Shown one piece after another: positions 1-8,537 of a DNA stretch of 64,000 nucleotides. The notes below the pieces were generated by a model. It was not told the DNA's origin. It worked only from the letters and a program-made list of their open reading frames with translations, and ran no database searches. A program made the translations under genes and the position numbers. Source of the DNA: Pseudoalteromonas sp. A25 (GTDB taxonomy: Bacteria; Pseudomonadota; Gammaproteobacteria; Enterobacterales; Alteromonadaceae). How positions within the stretch are numbered: position 1 is the stretch's first letter; each line of letters begins with the position of its first letter. The stretch spans positions 2,512,001 to 2,576,000 of the forward strand of contig NZ_AP021846.1 in NCBI RefSeq assembly GCF_009176705.1. The letters are read 5' to 3'.

Positions 1-73
1 GAAAGCCCGATTCTGCTGGGTGAGAAAGTAAATACACCGCACCCATATCTTTATCAAAACGAAACAACGACAT
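1..73 (-). CDS. Partial CDS of unknown function, cut by the left edge
   Basis: An open frame begins with ATG at position 73 on the minus strand and runs off the left edge, giving 24 residues (MSLFRFDKDMGAVYLLSHPA and a few more). An AGGA-type ribosome binding site lies about 10 bases upstream. I do not recognise the product. Its neighbour is ssrA, but the residues do not look like the basic N-terminus of SmpB. The call rests only on the start context and the absence of stops over a short stretch. Confidence 0.35.
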   Translation of the reverse strand, partial: MSLFRFDKDMGAVYLLSHPAESGF

Positions 74-265
74 TTATCTCTATTCCTACAAAAACAAGTC
101 CATTTTGTTATTGACAACGTAACATAAGCCATTTGAGCACATCAACGCACCGATGTTAAGTAATATATCACCATAAAAGCATACAAATTATAAACGATTG
201 TAAATGTGATTTGTTCAATAATCATCCAACTATCTCATATATAAAAAGTTATCCAAAAAAGGGCC

Positions 266-295
266 TTGAGTAACTACCTACTTACGCGCTATACT
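266..295 (+). promoter_or_regulatory. Sigma-70 promoter of ssrA
   Basis: A -35 element TTGAGT (266-271) and a -10 element TATACT (290-295) are separated by 18 bp. Transcription would begin near 302, about 20 bases before the mature tmRNA 5' end. That fits a precursor trimmed by RNase P. Confidence 0.6.
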
Positions 296-323
296 GGCGT
301 TACTTACTGAATGAAAGTATTCA

Positions 324-680
324 GGGGCTGATTAGGATTCGACGGGATTCATGAAGCCTAAGGTGCATGTCGAGGTGCGGCTGGCCTCGTAAAAAAGCCG
401 TATTTAAAGTAATCGCAAACGACGATAACTACGCTCTAGCGGCATAATAGCCCGCTAGCACTCCTCCAAGAAATGCTTGTGGTTCTGGTTCTGGAGTGTC
501 ACCCTACACAAGATCGCTACGGAAACCCTGGCCGGGGTTGAAGGGCTAAAACTAAGCGGCCTCGCCTTTACTTATCGTGTTCGTCCGAGATTTAAAGGTT
601 AACCAATAGACGATACTAAGCATGTAGGACCGAAGGTCGACGCTTTCCGGACGGGGGTTCAAATCCCCCCAGCTCCACCA
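324..680 (+). ncRNA. ssrA: tmRNA (transfer-messenger RNA)
   Basis: tmRNA rescues ribosomes stalled on broken mRNAs by acting first as tRNA-Ala and then as a short message that tags the product for proteolysis. The 5' end GGGGCTGATTAGGATTCGAC and the 3' end GGTTCAAATCCCCCCAGCTC followed by CACCA form the tRNA-like domain. The reading frame starts with the resume codon GCA at 415 and encodes ANDDNYALAA, with stop TAA at 445-447. The length of 357 nt is normal. The 3' 34 bases are repeated at 2511-2546, so the gene is the attachment site of an integrated element. Confidence 0.96.
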
Positions 681-691
681 AATAGCGAAAT
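658..691 (+). repeat. attL-like direct repeat (3' end of ssrA)
   Basis: These 34 bases, from TTCAAATCC in the T-arm through CCACCA and on to AATAGCGAAAT, recur at 2511-2546 in the same orientation. The only difference is a run of six C here against eight C there. Duplication of a tmRNA 3' end is the classic footprint of a tyrosine-recombinase element. Confidence 0.85.
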
Positions 692-729
692 AAAAAACCC
701 ATTAGAACATTGTTTTAATGGGTTTTTTG
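692..729 (+). terminator. Intrinsic terminator after ssrA
   Basis: AAAAACCCATT and AATGGGTTTTT form a stem followed by a T run, 12 bases after the tmRNA CCA end. A different hairpin (2547-2583) follows the second copy of the tmRNA end. Confidence 0.8.
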
Positions 730-861
730 TTTGGTAGGGTTTGAATTGCCAGGTCACCATCGTGCCACTAAAAGCAACGTCACTTACTTAATACGGAATC
801 CAAATAACCCCAGACCTCACACAAAAAAGCGCACCGCAACAATATAAGATGGTTTAATACT

Positions 862-897
862 GTCTAAAATTGACAATATTAGACATAGCCATATACA
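862..897 (+). promoter_or_regulatory. parDE promoter overlapping an operator palindrome
   Basis: TTGACA (870-875) and TATACA (892-897) are 16 bp apart. The -35 box lies inside the inverted repeat GTCTAA (862-867) and TTAGAC (879-884). This is where an autoregulating antitoxin would bind. The ribosome binding site AGGAGG follows a very short leader. Confidence 0.55.
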
Positions 898-919
898 GTT
901 AAGGCAGGAGGTGGCGACT

Positions 920-1171
920 ATGAACGTTAATTTAAGCCCCGTATTTGAAGAGTATATTAAGCAGCAGCTTGATACTGGCATGTATAACAATGCCAGCGAA
1001 GTGATTCGCGAAGCGCTGCGATTGAAAATGCAACAAGACGAAGTATACCAAGCAAGACTGCACGCCCTTCGCACCGCAATTGATGATGGATTCAACAGTG
1101 GCGAATCTATACCGCTAGATATGAGCAGCATTATTGCAGACGCCAAAGCAAAAGCTGAGGTCGATGCTTAA
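920..1171 (+). CDS. Type II antitoxin, ParD/CopG (RHH) family
   Basis: This is an 83-residue protein with the ribbon-helix-helix pattern of ParD-like antitoxins: an N-terminal strand (MNVNLSPVFEEYIKQQLDTG), then the helix pair around YNNASEVIREALRLK, then an acidic tail (residues 45-83) that would wrap the toxin. I chose ATG 920 because AGGAGG sits 8 bases upstream; GTG 911 overlaps that site. It overlaps the toxin gene by 8 bp. A palindrome over its promoter suggests autorepression. It lies inside the ssrA-integrated element, where such a module may have stabilised the element. Confidence 0.85.
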   Translation: MNVNLSPVFEEYIKQQLDTGMYNNASEVIREALRLKMQQDEVYQARLHALRTAIDDGFNSGESIPLDMSSIIADAKAKAEVDA

Positions 1172-1460
1172 TATCACCATCAAACCACTTGCCCACAGTG
1201 ACTTAGTGGGTATTTGGCAATACACATATCATAAATGGGACAGCAACCAAGCGGATACGTACTTGCTGGAATTGGACTCAGCAATAAAGGGCTTAGCTGA
1301 ATCGCCCTTTATTGGCAAAGCCATTGATGAAATCTCCCCCAATATGCGACTACATCCGCATAATCAACATATTATTATTTATACAGTGAGGGACACCGCG
1401 ATAGACATTGTGCGAATATTGCATAAACGTATGGATATCACACTGCATAAAATCAAATAG
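1164..1460 (+). CDS. Type II toxin, RelE/ParE family
   Basis: This 98-residue basic protein has the ParE/RelE-superfamily layout: N-terminal strand MLNITIKPLAHSDL, helix IWQYTYHKWDSNQADTYL, and the C-terminal motif of an Arg before the strand HIIIYTV followed by IDIVRILHKRMD, which matches the ParE-type 'I-V-x-I-L-H-x-R-M-D' ending. ParE toxins inhibit DNA gyrase; RelE toxins cleave mRNA. The C-terminal pattern favours ParE, but I cannot tell the target. ATG 1164 overlaps the antitoxin stop, which implies translational coupling. It appears intact. Confidence 0.85.
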   Translation: MLNITIKPLAHSDLVGIWQYTYHKWDSNQADTYLLELDSAIKGLAESPFIGKAIDEISPNMRLHPHNQHIIIYTVRDTAIDIVRILHKRMDITLHKIK

Positions 1461-1484
1461 CGCTTGCTTATTTTCATCTGCACT

Positions 1485-1713
1485 ACTAATTGGTGCCGCG
1501 CAAATCCGTAAAAACATTTGCATCCCCATACTTAAAAAAAGCGAAGTGCGATACCGCCACCCTTACCAAGCACGCCACACTTTCGCGACTATGCTGATTA
1601 GTGAGGGCCGTAATTTGTGGTGGATAGCTGATCAAATGGGCCACGATGGGCCCGAAATGTTATTTAGGCATTATGGTAATTACATCAAAGAGCATGACCA
1701 TAACAAAAAATAG
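1485..1713 (+). pseudogene. Tyrosine integrase, C-terminal fragment
   Basis: The frame carries only the end of a phage-type tyrosine recombinase catalytic domain. YRHPYQARHTFATM contains the conserved Arg, QMGH the conserved His, and FRHYGNYI the nucleophilic Tyr. The N-terminal arm-binding domain and the first catalytic Arg region are missing, and no start codon with a ribosome binding site precedes the homology. The homologous part begins near 1530. It lies beside parDE in the ssrA element, so it is probably the remnant of the integrase that inserted it. With the gene broken, the element should not move by itself. Confidence 0.75.
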
Positions 1714-1726
1714 CTTAGAAGCTGAT

Positions 1727-2362
1727 TTAATCTAAAGTCAATCCCAAAGAGTCATACAAATATTTCCTATATTTTATGTAAGGCTCTCTATGCTTTTTAT
1801 CTTCTTCATCAGTGGCTTTAATTAAATTACTTTTCCCACATTCGTCTAGGGGTAAAAACTGCGGTATTAACTTATTAGAAAGTTCATTTATATTGCACAA
1901 ATAATCATTATGTAAAGTATTTACCTGACGCGTATTAGTTATCGCCGCGAGAACTCTAGACCTAACTAAAAGTTCCCTGCTTATAGCTTTCAACCTATTT
2001 AGATCTTCCAAATACATTCTATAGCGTAAATCATAATGCTCGCTATGAATCCTTCTTTCCTCAACATCTGAGCTTTTTTCGAAGTTCAATGCAAACATAT
2101 ACATAGCTGCAATTTTCATTTGACTGGAACTGTAAGCAGCATTTACGTTTTCCAGCGCTTCCAGAACTTCTACTTTTTTATTGTAGACGATTTGTTTTCG
2201 CCACCCCAACAACGCTATAAAAGCGCATACTCCCCCCACTAGACCGCCAATACCTGACAAGACTTGAAGCAAGTCCATGAAGGGTTCAGCAAGCAGTTCT
2301 TTTGATATTGCCCCTACAATAACTAAGCATACACATACGAGTAAATATTGTACTTTAGTCAT
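1727..2362 (-). CDS. Membrane protein of unknown function (cargo of the ssrA element)
   Basis: I do not recognise this 211-residue protein. Residues 5-22 and about 34-54 are hydrophobic helices. The rest is a soluble, helical, charged domain (about 60-211) that would face the cytoplasm. The second helix is glycine-rich (SGIGGLVGGVCAFIALLGW). The N-terminal two-helix plus cytoplasmic helical layout resembles small membrane proteins often carried by islands, but no catalytic motif is visible. It is convergent with the integrase remnant and only 13 bp from it. The upstream AT-rich region (2363-2510) should hold its promoter. Confidence 0.6.
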   Translation of the reverse strand: MTKVQYLLVCVCLVIVGAISKELLAEPFMDLLQVLSGIGGLVGGVCAFIALLGWRKQIVYNKKVEVLEALENVNAAYSSSQMKIAAMYMFALNFEKSSDVEERRIHSEHYDLRYRMYLEDLNRLKAISRELLVRSRVLAAITNTRQVNTLHNDYLCNINELSNKLIPQFLPLDECGKSNLIKATDEEDKKHREPYIKYRKYLYDSLGLTLD

Positions 2363-2510
2363 TAGTCGCCTTTTAAAGAATTTAGAGTCTTACGAATAGG
2401 CAAGAGAGTAGCACGCATTATCTAGTTTTTAACTTTAATATTGCCACTAGAATTACAAAACTAACAAAAAGTTGCATATAAACAATCAGTTAAATAAATA
2501 TTGACAGATA

Positions 2511-2546
2511 TTCAAATCCCCCCCCAGCTCCACCAAATAGCGAAAT
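2511..2546 (+). repeat. attR-like duplicate of the ssrA 3' end
   Basis: This is the second copy of the tmRNA T-arm and acceptor end with CCACCA plus 11 trailing bases. It matches 658-691 except for two extra C residues. It marks the right border of the integrated element. It is not a tRNA gene, since no 5' half is present. Confidence 0.85.
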
Positions 2547-2583
2547 GAAAAGCCATCAAAACTTTGTTTTGATGGCTTTTTTG
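2547..2583 (+). terminator. Hairpin with T run after attR
   Basis: AAAGCCATCAAAAC and GTTTTGATGGCTTT form a long stem ending in TTTTTTG. It probably represents the original ssrA terminator displaced by the insertion, and it can also stop the convergent pirin transcript. Confidence 0.7.
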
Positions 2584-2617
2584 TTTGTTAAAACATCACA
2601 GTTATAAATACAACCAA

Positions 2618-3535
2618 TCACCACTCGGGCAAGGGAATAAACTCAACGTCATCGTTGGGGACTTTGGGGAATTGTCCCGTCTTCCAATCTTGTTTGGCTT
2701 GTTCGATAAGGGATTTATCGCTGGCAACAAAGTTCCAATCCATATAGCGCTTGCCAACACTTCGGCCGCCAATCAGTGCGACAGTGGTATCTTCAAGTGC
2801 CTTTACGATAATGCCAGCGTCTTTTGCAAAAACTGCCATGCTATGTTCTTCAAGCACGTTATCTAACACACTTAGTTGACCTGTGACGACATAGAGCGCC
2901 AGTTCATCCACTTCTGGTAATACTAAAGACTGCCCAGCTTGCATCCGCGCTTCGACATACAAGGTATTAGAGAAGGTTTTTACGGGAGAGACCACGCCAT
3001 ACGCCTCTCCAATTAGCACCCGAATTGGCACTTCGTTTTCGCTTACGCTGGGAATATCGGCGCTTGCGTAGTGAAAAAATGCGCTCTCACATTGTTCATC
3101 TTGCGTTGGCAATGCCAACCACAATTGCAAGCCATGCAAAGTGTGTGATGCTGATTTAACCTCTTCTCGTTGGCGCTCAGAATGCACAATCCCTCGCCCC
3201 GCAACCATCAGGTTAAGATCTCCGGGCACAATCGTTTGTTCACTCCCTAACGAGTCTCGATGCAGCATTTCGCCTTCAAAAAGGTAAGTAACGGTGGCAA
3301 GGCCAATATGTGGGTGAGGTTTTACATCCACGCCTTGCCCAGCTTTAAAACGAGCAGGCCCCATATGATCAAAAAACACCCACGGCCCCACACTGCGACA
3401 GCCCCTAACAGGCAGCGTTCGCCGTACACTCAACCCGCCTAAATCCTTATCTTTAGGTGTTAGTATCAATTTTAATGCACGGCAACCGGAAGTCACTGCG
3501 CACTCATGCTCTAACGATTTAGATATATTGCTCAT
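2618..3535 (-). CDS. Pirin family protein
   Basis: This 305-residue bicupin has the pirin signature. The N-terminal cupin carries the metal-ligand region PHPHIG (about residue 80), a third ligand near GEMLHRDSLG, and GRGIVHSE with the last His/Glu. The C-terminal cupin and the conserved GRSVGKRYMDWNFVAS follow. Bacterial pirins bind Fe or Mn; some act as quercetinases and others modulate metabolism, and the role here cannot be assigned. I chose ATG 3535 because AAAGGCG lies about 8 bases upstream; the longer frame to 3589 adds an unconserved 18-residue stretch. It stands alone next to the right border of the ssrA element. Confidence 0.88.
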   Translation of the reverse strand: MSNISKSLEHECAVTSGCRALKLILTPKDKDLGGLSVRRTLPVRGCRSVGPWVFFDHMGPARFKAGQGVDVKPHPHIGLATVTYLFEGEMLHRDSLGSEQTIVPGDLNLMVAGRGIVHSERQREEVKSASHTLHGLQLWLALPTQDEQCESAFFHYASADIPSVSENEVPIRVLIGEAYGVVSPVKTFSNTLYVEARMQAGQSLVLPEVDELALYVVTGQLSVLDNVLEEHSMAVFAKDAGIIVKALEDTTVALIGGRSVGKRYMDWNFVASDKSLIEQAKQDWKTGQFPKVPNDDVEFIPLPEW

Positions 3536-3779
3536 TTTAGAACGCCTTTGTTCGCTGCGATCATGAGGGATAAATACACCTACCCACATGACTATCTCGA
3601 TTCATGTAGCAACGACTGAATGATCATTTTTAAAAGAGTATAGCGTGTGAGTAAATAATTAGTGTTAGCTAGTGGTTCAGCAAGAAAATATTAAATGACC
3701 TGCGTTTCTCAAAAACGTAGCCACAGAATAACTTAAACTTAAGGCGATGCGTTGTGTACGTGCTCTCGAGCGTCAGAAC

Positions 3780-4763
3780 TTACAAAGTTGTGTTATATTT
3801 TTCAACCGCCTCATCGAGATCATCAACAAAGTTTAGAATTGGCACAATTTCACGAAATGAACGGTCGTATTGGCCGTTACTAAGAACCTTCTCTCCTTGC
3901 GTGCCTCTGTTTAGCCCGACTAAAACCACAATCTGCTTGCCATAACTTCCGTAGATATTTTCTTCTTCTGTGTCGTAGTAACTCACCACAAATGCACCGC
4001 CCGAAGCACCAGGATATGCATAGCAATTTTTAACTTTTTCTACTTCAATGTCATTACCTTGCTCTTCAACTTCGTTGATTGACGCAGACAAACAATTGTC
4101 ATCATAGGTTAAATTTTTGCCCCCACGACCGAGGTGCTCGTTAAGGTCTGCCGAGTAACCCGCAATGATTTCTTTGTAGGTTTTTCTAGACACAGCCATT
4201 TCTGGGTCGTCGTTATATTCTGGGTCAAAAATAAAATCTCGATAGTTGTACGCAAAATCAGCTTCATACACTAGGGGTAAGATAACACTTGCTGAAATCG
4301 CTTTATCTAAAACAACAATGGCATAATCATCTGCAGGGTCTAACGAGTAAACAAAACGCCCATCGGAAAAAATATCGGTAACCGTGCGATTGACCACCTC
4401 ACCGCGCTCAGTGGTAAAAGTCACCTTTACTTTACTAGGGAGCTGAGGCTTTTTTATCGCGTATAAATCTTCAATACAATGAGAGTTGGTTATTGCAACG
4501 CGAGCCAATCGCGTATCTTCGTGTCCCACCAAGACTAAGGTGCAATCTCCCACTTCTTTGCCATTTTGCATTTTCATTTGCCCCACAGCTGCAAGCCACG
4601 CTGGCGATGAGGCTGTTCGTACTTGTCGTGTATCACCAGGCTGAGCTTGCTTATCCCACTCTTTGCCTGCGCTATGCTTTGAATCTTTGTTATTAGCCAC
4701 GGCTGAATAATTTATACAGACTAATAACGAAATAGTAAGCATAGCCTTCATTTTATTTAACAC
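3780..4763 (-). CDS. Secreted trypsin-like serine protease
   Basis: This 327-residue protein has an N-terminal signal peptide (hydrophobic TISLLVCINYSAVA at about 10-23). The chymotrypsin-fold triad is visible: His in ITNSHC, Asp in DPADDYAIVVLD, and Ser in YPGASGGAF. Several Cys (DCTL, SHC, NCL, NCY) could pair in the periplasm or outside the cell. The substrate is unknown. The start may be GTG 4763, with AGAGGTCAGGG upstream, or ATG 4751; both leave a signal peptide. It is transcribed alone, with 217 bp before the next gene. Confidence 0.8.
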   Translation of the reverse strand: MLNKMKAMLTISLLVCINYSAVANNKDSKHSAGKEWDKQAQPGDTRQVRTASSPAWLAAVGQMKMQNGKEVGDCTLVLVGHEDTRLARVAITNSHCIEDLYAIKKPQLPSKVKVTFTTERGEVVNRTVTDIFSDGRFVYSLDPADDYAIVVLDKAISASVILPLVYEADFAYNYRDFIFDPEYNDDPEMAVSRKTYKEIIAGYSADLNEHLGRGGKNLTYDDNCLSASINEVEEQGNDIEVEKVKNCYAYPGASGGAFVVSYYDTEEENIYGSYGKQIVVLVGLNRGTQGEKVLSNGQYDRSFREIVPILNFVDDLDEAVEKYNTTL

Positions 4764-4980
4764 GACGCCCTGACCTCTTAACTAGCACGAAGCTGCGTTT
4801 TTAAACGCATGAAACAGCTGATAATTTATACAAAACCAGCAAAAACAAATGGTTAAAAATAAACCAAAAGGATGAGGCGCTATTTTAGTTTTCTGGCTAT
4901 GTGTAGTCAATGACCACACTTGTTAAGTGGGTGGGTGATAATGCGACCATACAACCACATAGCCGCATTTATCTTAGTAG

Positions 4981-7488
4981 TTAATGGGCTAACACCTTTC
5001 GTACGCTTTGCAAATTACTTTTGCTGTTACCAGCACATTCATTAATGGTCTCAAGCACAATATTTAGTTTGGCGTCTAGGCCTTGTACATCCTGCCAATC
5101 TGCAAAGGTGTTTTTGACCAGTTCAGCCTCTTTTGCTGAGCAAGCGGTAATGAAATTGTAAGGAAACCACTGCAACTTATCCCCGGCAATGCGCTGGCTT
5201 ATAGCCGCTTTGTGCTTGACAATATACTGCCCTACGTAAGCACGGTGTTTGGGGGTAAACGCTGGAAACTGAAAGCGGTAGTCAATATCGTGGCCTTTTG
5301 TGGCCTCGCTTAGTAACAAGTCATAAAAGGCTTGGATCTGGCTATGTGTATTGCCATAACCCAAGGCATCCAGTAAGTCTTCTTTGACGTGTTTTTCGCT
5401 TTGTGCAAATTGGCTCAGTACTGTTTGGTACTCTTGCTCACCGGCATTGGCAACCAATACGCGTAACACGGCGGTACGGTGCGCAAGCTCGCTCAAAGGG
5501 GCGTTTTTATAGGCTTGTTTAGCCGCCGTAATGGCGCTGCTTGCGCCAAGATGCACGCCATATAATTCAAGCCATAAGCCGCCATTTTGATTGGCAAGTA
5601 TGGGCAACCAATCGTTGATATTCGGTAACTGAGCCCTTAAATAATGCGCATAACCAACGCTAAGAGACTCAGGTATTAGAGTCACAAACGTATTTTGCAA
5701 GCTCGACAGCGCATTGCTTACCTCAAGCGTGTTATGTGGCAGTGTGTTGATGATGTGCACCAGCGAATCAATGTATGTCATAAAATCAACCTTAGCGGCC
5801 ATTGCCAGTGCTTCTTGATTGTCTATGTATGAGGCTTGCTCAGCAGTACTTAGCTTTTTAACAGGAAACTCCCCATTGCCGGTATTGTCTAAATATCTAA
5901 AGTACCCAACGCCATTGGTGTCTAAAAATATCTGTGCGTTGGCAGGCACATTGGTGAGCGCCATGCGCACTTTGCCGAGCACAATTTTATGTGTTTTAAG
6001 CTGTTTTCCATTCCATATTTTCAAGGTTAAGGGGATGGTCCACCGTTTATCTTGGCTGCTGTCAAAACTACTTTGTTGAATAAACACTTGGTCATCATTC
6101 TTGCTAAGCGTCAACAACGGATAGTTCGATTGGGTGATAAATGAATTAAGAAACGCTTCAAACCACTGCGTGTTAGCAAAATGTGCTGTAAATGCAGGCG
6201 CACTGGTATTGGCCCCAGCCACTTGTTTGACATAAGCGCGCATCTGGGTTTTAAACTGCGCTTGGCCCAGTGCTAACTCTGCCATTTCTAGCACCGAGCG
6301 GCCCTTGGTATATGCAAGCTGACCTATAGCCTCGTTATCACCTCGGTACTTTACTTCACTGCGCAGTGCTCTGGCGCTGTGCTTGTCGTCAAAAAATGCC
6401 GACGACTGAGGATTAAATGCACAGCCCATTGCCTGCGGATAAAGGGCTTGCATTGCTTTAGCGGCAAAAAATTCAGCGAATGATTCGTTCATCCAGTAGT
6501 CGTTATACCAATTCATGGTGATATCGTTGCCAAACCACATATGCACCACTTCATGTGCAATTAGCTTTCTGAATCGACACATCGCAAAACCATCAGCATC
6601 CAGCTCTGGGATCTGATGATTGTTCAGAGCAATTAAACCCACGTTTTCCATCGCTGCAAGACCGTTAATGGGAGCGACAAAAAAGTCTAGTTTGCTGTAG
6701 GGGAATGGATACTGTAGGTACCGCTCCATAAACGTTATGGTATTGCTCACCAATTCACTCATATCAGTGGGCAAGTTAAGTGCCGTGTTTTTTGGCGCAT
6801 ACACAACAGAGTTAAATGGGGTGTCTTTAAGTTCAACAGAATGAAACTCTCCCACCGCTAATGCCAGCACGTCGGTATATATTTTATGGCTCGGCGCAAA
6901 GCGCACTATTTTGCGCTCCCCCTGCACGAGGCTAGAAACCACTGGGGTGTTGTGCAATGCGTCATATTGTTTTGGGATATCAACACTAAACTCAAAGCGG
7001 GTTTTCTTGTCTGGCGCGTCAAAACCTGGGAATACGGTACGCGCTTCCATCTCTTGCAGTTGTGAAAAAACATAAGGTGAACCGCTTTGCTGGTCCGCTA
7101 CAAACAGGCCCATGGTGTTTTGTGAAATCTCACCCTCATAGCGAATAGTCAATTGCGCTTTGCCTGTTATTGGCTTAGCCAATTGATGCGTCACAATATC
7201 AAATTCATTAGGCTTTGCGATATTCAAAGTGTGCGTTTGCCCTTGATGTGTGAGCTTCACTGATTTAATTGTTAGTGCTCTGGCGTGGTAAGACACGGTG
7301 GTTGTGCTTTGCAGATAGTTGATGTCTAGGGTTGTTTGGCCTTTAAATGTCTTTTGCTCAGGGGAGAGTGTTAAGTTAACACTTTGATATTCTAAGATAT
7401 CATTACTTGGTAAGCGATATGCCTGCACCTTAATTGAAAAACACACTATGAGTGTGACCATTAGTGCGGTTAATAAACGGCTTTGCAT
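4981..7488 (-). CDS. M1 family zinc aminopeptidase, exported
   Basis: This 835-residue protein has a signal peptide (residues 1-23). The M1 exopeptidase motif appears as AAMENVG (the GAMEN motif with A for the first G). The zinc site is HEVVHMW, 18 residues before NESFAEFF, and provides the two His, the catalytic Glu and the third ligand Glu. A C-terminal helical region of about 300 residues follows. These enzymes remove N-terminal residues from peptides; with a signal peptide it probably feeds on external or periplasmic peptides. It lies between two trypsin-like proteases on the same strand, which suggests a peptide-scavenging cluster, although the intergenic gaps are over 150 bp. Confidence 0.9.
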   Translation of the reverse strand: MQSRLLTALMVTLIVCFSIKVQAYRLPSNDILEYQSVNLTLSPEQKTFKGQTTLDINYLQSTTTVSYHARALTIKSVKLTHQGQTHTLNIAKPNEFDIVTHQLAKPITGKAQLTIRYEGEISQNTMGLFVADQQSGSPYVFSQLQEMEARTVFPGFDAPDKKTRFEFSVDIPKQYDALHNTPVVSSLVQGERKIVRFAPSHKIYTDVLALAVGEFHSVELKDTPFNSVVYAPKNTALNLPTDMSELVSNTITFMERYLQYPFPYSKLDFFVAPINGLAAMENVGLIALNNHQIPELDADGFAMCRFRKLIAHEVVHMWFGNDITMNWYNDYWMNESFAEFFAAKAMQALYPQAMGCAFNPQSSAFFDDKHSARALRSEVKYRGDNEAIGQLAYTKGRSVLEMAELALGQAQFKTQMRAYVKQVAGANTSAPAFTAHFANTQWFEAFLNSFITQSNYPLLTLSKNDDQVFIQQSSFDSSQDKRWTIPLTLKIWNGKQLKTHKIVLGKVRMALTNVPANAQIFLDTNGVGYFRYLDNTGNGEFPVKKLSTAEQASYIDNQEALAMAAKVDFMTYIDSLVHIINTLPHNTLEVSNALSSLQNTFVTLIPESLSVGYAHYLRAQLPNINDWLPILANQNGGLWLELYGVHLGASSAITAAKQAYKNAPLSELAHRTAVLRVLVANAGEQEYQTVLSQFAQSEKHVKEDLLDALGYGNTHSQIQAFYDLLLSEATKGHDIDYRFQFPAFTPKHRAYVGQYIVKHKAAISQRIAGDKLQWFPYNFITACSAKEAELVKNTFADWQDVQGLDAKLNIVLETINECAGNSKSNLQSVRKVLAH

Positions 7489-7640
7489 TGCTACACCTTC
7501 CCTAGTTAACTTGTTGTTTTAATCATTATCAAGCCGTATTTTATACACGGTTCCTTGGGATTGGCTATCACAAAAACAAAAAGCGAGGCACTTGCGCAGC
7601 CTCGCTAATCTATTCGTTTAAAGTGCTTTTTAACAGGAAG

Positions 7641-8537
7641 TTAAAGGCCTTTGGCGTATTGCAGTACCGTTTTTGTTGGTATACCAAAAGCAAGTACTTT
7701 ACTGTTTTGCGACCAATACTTTCTATTGAGCGCTTCTTTTACTGATTCATAGCGCTGGGGTTGTGCTAAATCATTAAAACTTGCCACCATAGATGAGATA
7801 CCCGTTACACAGTTTTTATTTGTATTAAACATGGCCCCTCCCGAAAACCCACCTTGCATGTTTCTATGCAACAATACAAAATTTACCGGCTCGTCTAGCA
7901 TGCTATTTGGTTCAGCTCCGTTTTGTGCCGCTTTTATATTAAAGCTATCAGTCATACGAGGCCTATCAGTAATACCAGATAATGTGCCCGATGCTGTCGA
8001 CACTTTGGCTGCGCCTGTTAGCTTCATCATCGTTACTTTATCGCCAAGTTGTTGCTTATCACACCAAATTGGCACCGCTTTACTAGGAAGTGTATGCTTA
8101 CTTAGTTTTATATAAGCTAAGTCTTTTTCTGGTGAACGCATTATCAATTTAGCCGTCACAGGCTTTGAAAGCCGGCCTAAATCACCCATTTGTACATTAA
8201 CACCTTGACCGACTTCTAAATCTCTTACCACATGATCCGCTGTAACAATGAGTTGCTCTGTAATGGGTACACCCATGCCACTTGTTATGTTTGAGTCTTT
8301 CGCCTTGTAGCTGATCCTTACTTGATACCCTGCTAACTCTGATTCCTGTTTAGTGTGTAGCTCGTTTGAGTTATTAAGATAAGCAATGGCCAGCTCTTTA
8401 CCTTGATACACTCGGCTGCTCCCACAAGAAGAAAGAGCAATTACCATGCTGAGTAGCAACCACTTTATGCCATTTTTTTTAGAAAATGCTGGATTACAAC
8501 TTATTGATGATACTGCTTCTTTTGCTGAATAGGCCAT
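7641..8537 (-). CDS. Trypsin-like serine protease lipoprotein
   Basis: This 298-residue protein has a basic N-terminus, then the hydrophobic stretch WLLLSMVIALSSCGSS with a lipobox-like LSSC, so it is probably lipid-anchored in the envelope. The triad is His in IVTADHV, Asp in PEKDLAYIKL and Ser in QGGFSGGAMF. There is no PDZ domain as in DegP. It resembles the other protease at 3780-4763 only in fold and motifs; the sequences differ. The first 28 residues are long for a lipoprotein leader, so an internal start is possible, although no better ATG is seen. Confidence 0.72.
   Translation of the reverse strand: MAYSAKEAVSSISCNPAFSKKNGIKWLLLSMVIALSSCGSSRVYQGKELAIAYLNNSNELHTKQESELAGYQVRISYKAKDSNITSGMGVPITEQLIVTADHVVRDLEVGQGVNVQMGDLGRLSKPVTAKLIMRSPEKDLAYIKLSKHTLPSKAVPIWCDKQQLGDKVTMMKLTGAAKVSTASGTLSGITDRPRMTDSFNIKAAQNGAEPNSMLDEPVNFVLLHRNMQGGFSGGAMFNTNKNCVTGISSMVASFNDLAQPQRYESVKEALNRKYWSQNSKVLAFGIPTKTVLQYAKGL

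Noticed and set aside
817..1146. Minus-strand frame of 109 codons opposite the antitoxin
   Set aside because: It is a shadow of the ParD-like gene, with no start context.
2511..2536. tRNA-like T-arm and CCA end
   Set aside because: It is only the duplicated tmRNA 3' end; there is no D-arm, anticodon arm or 5' acceptor strand.
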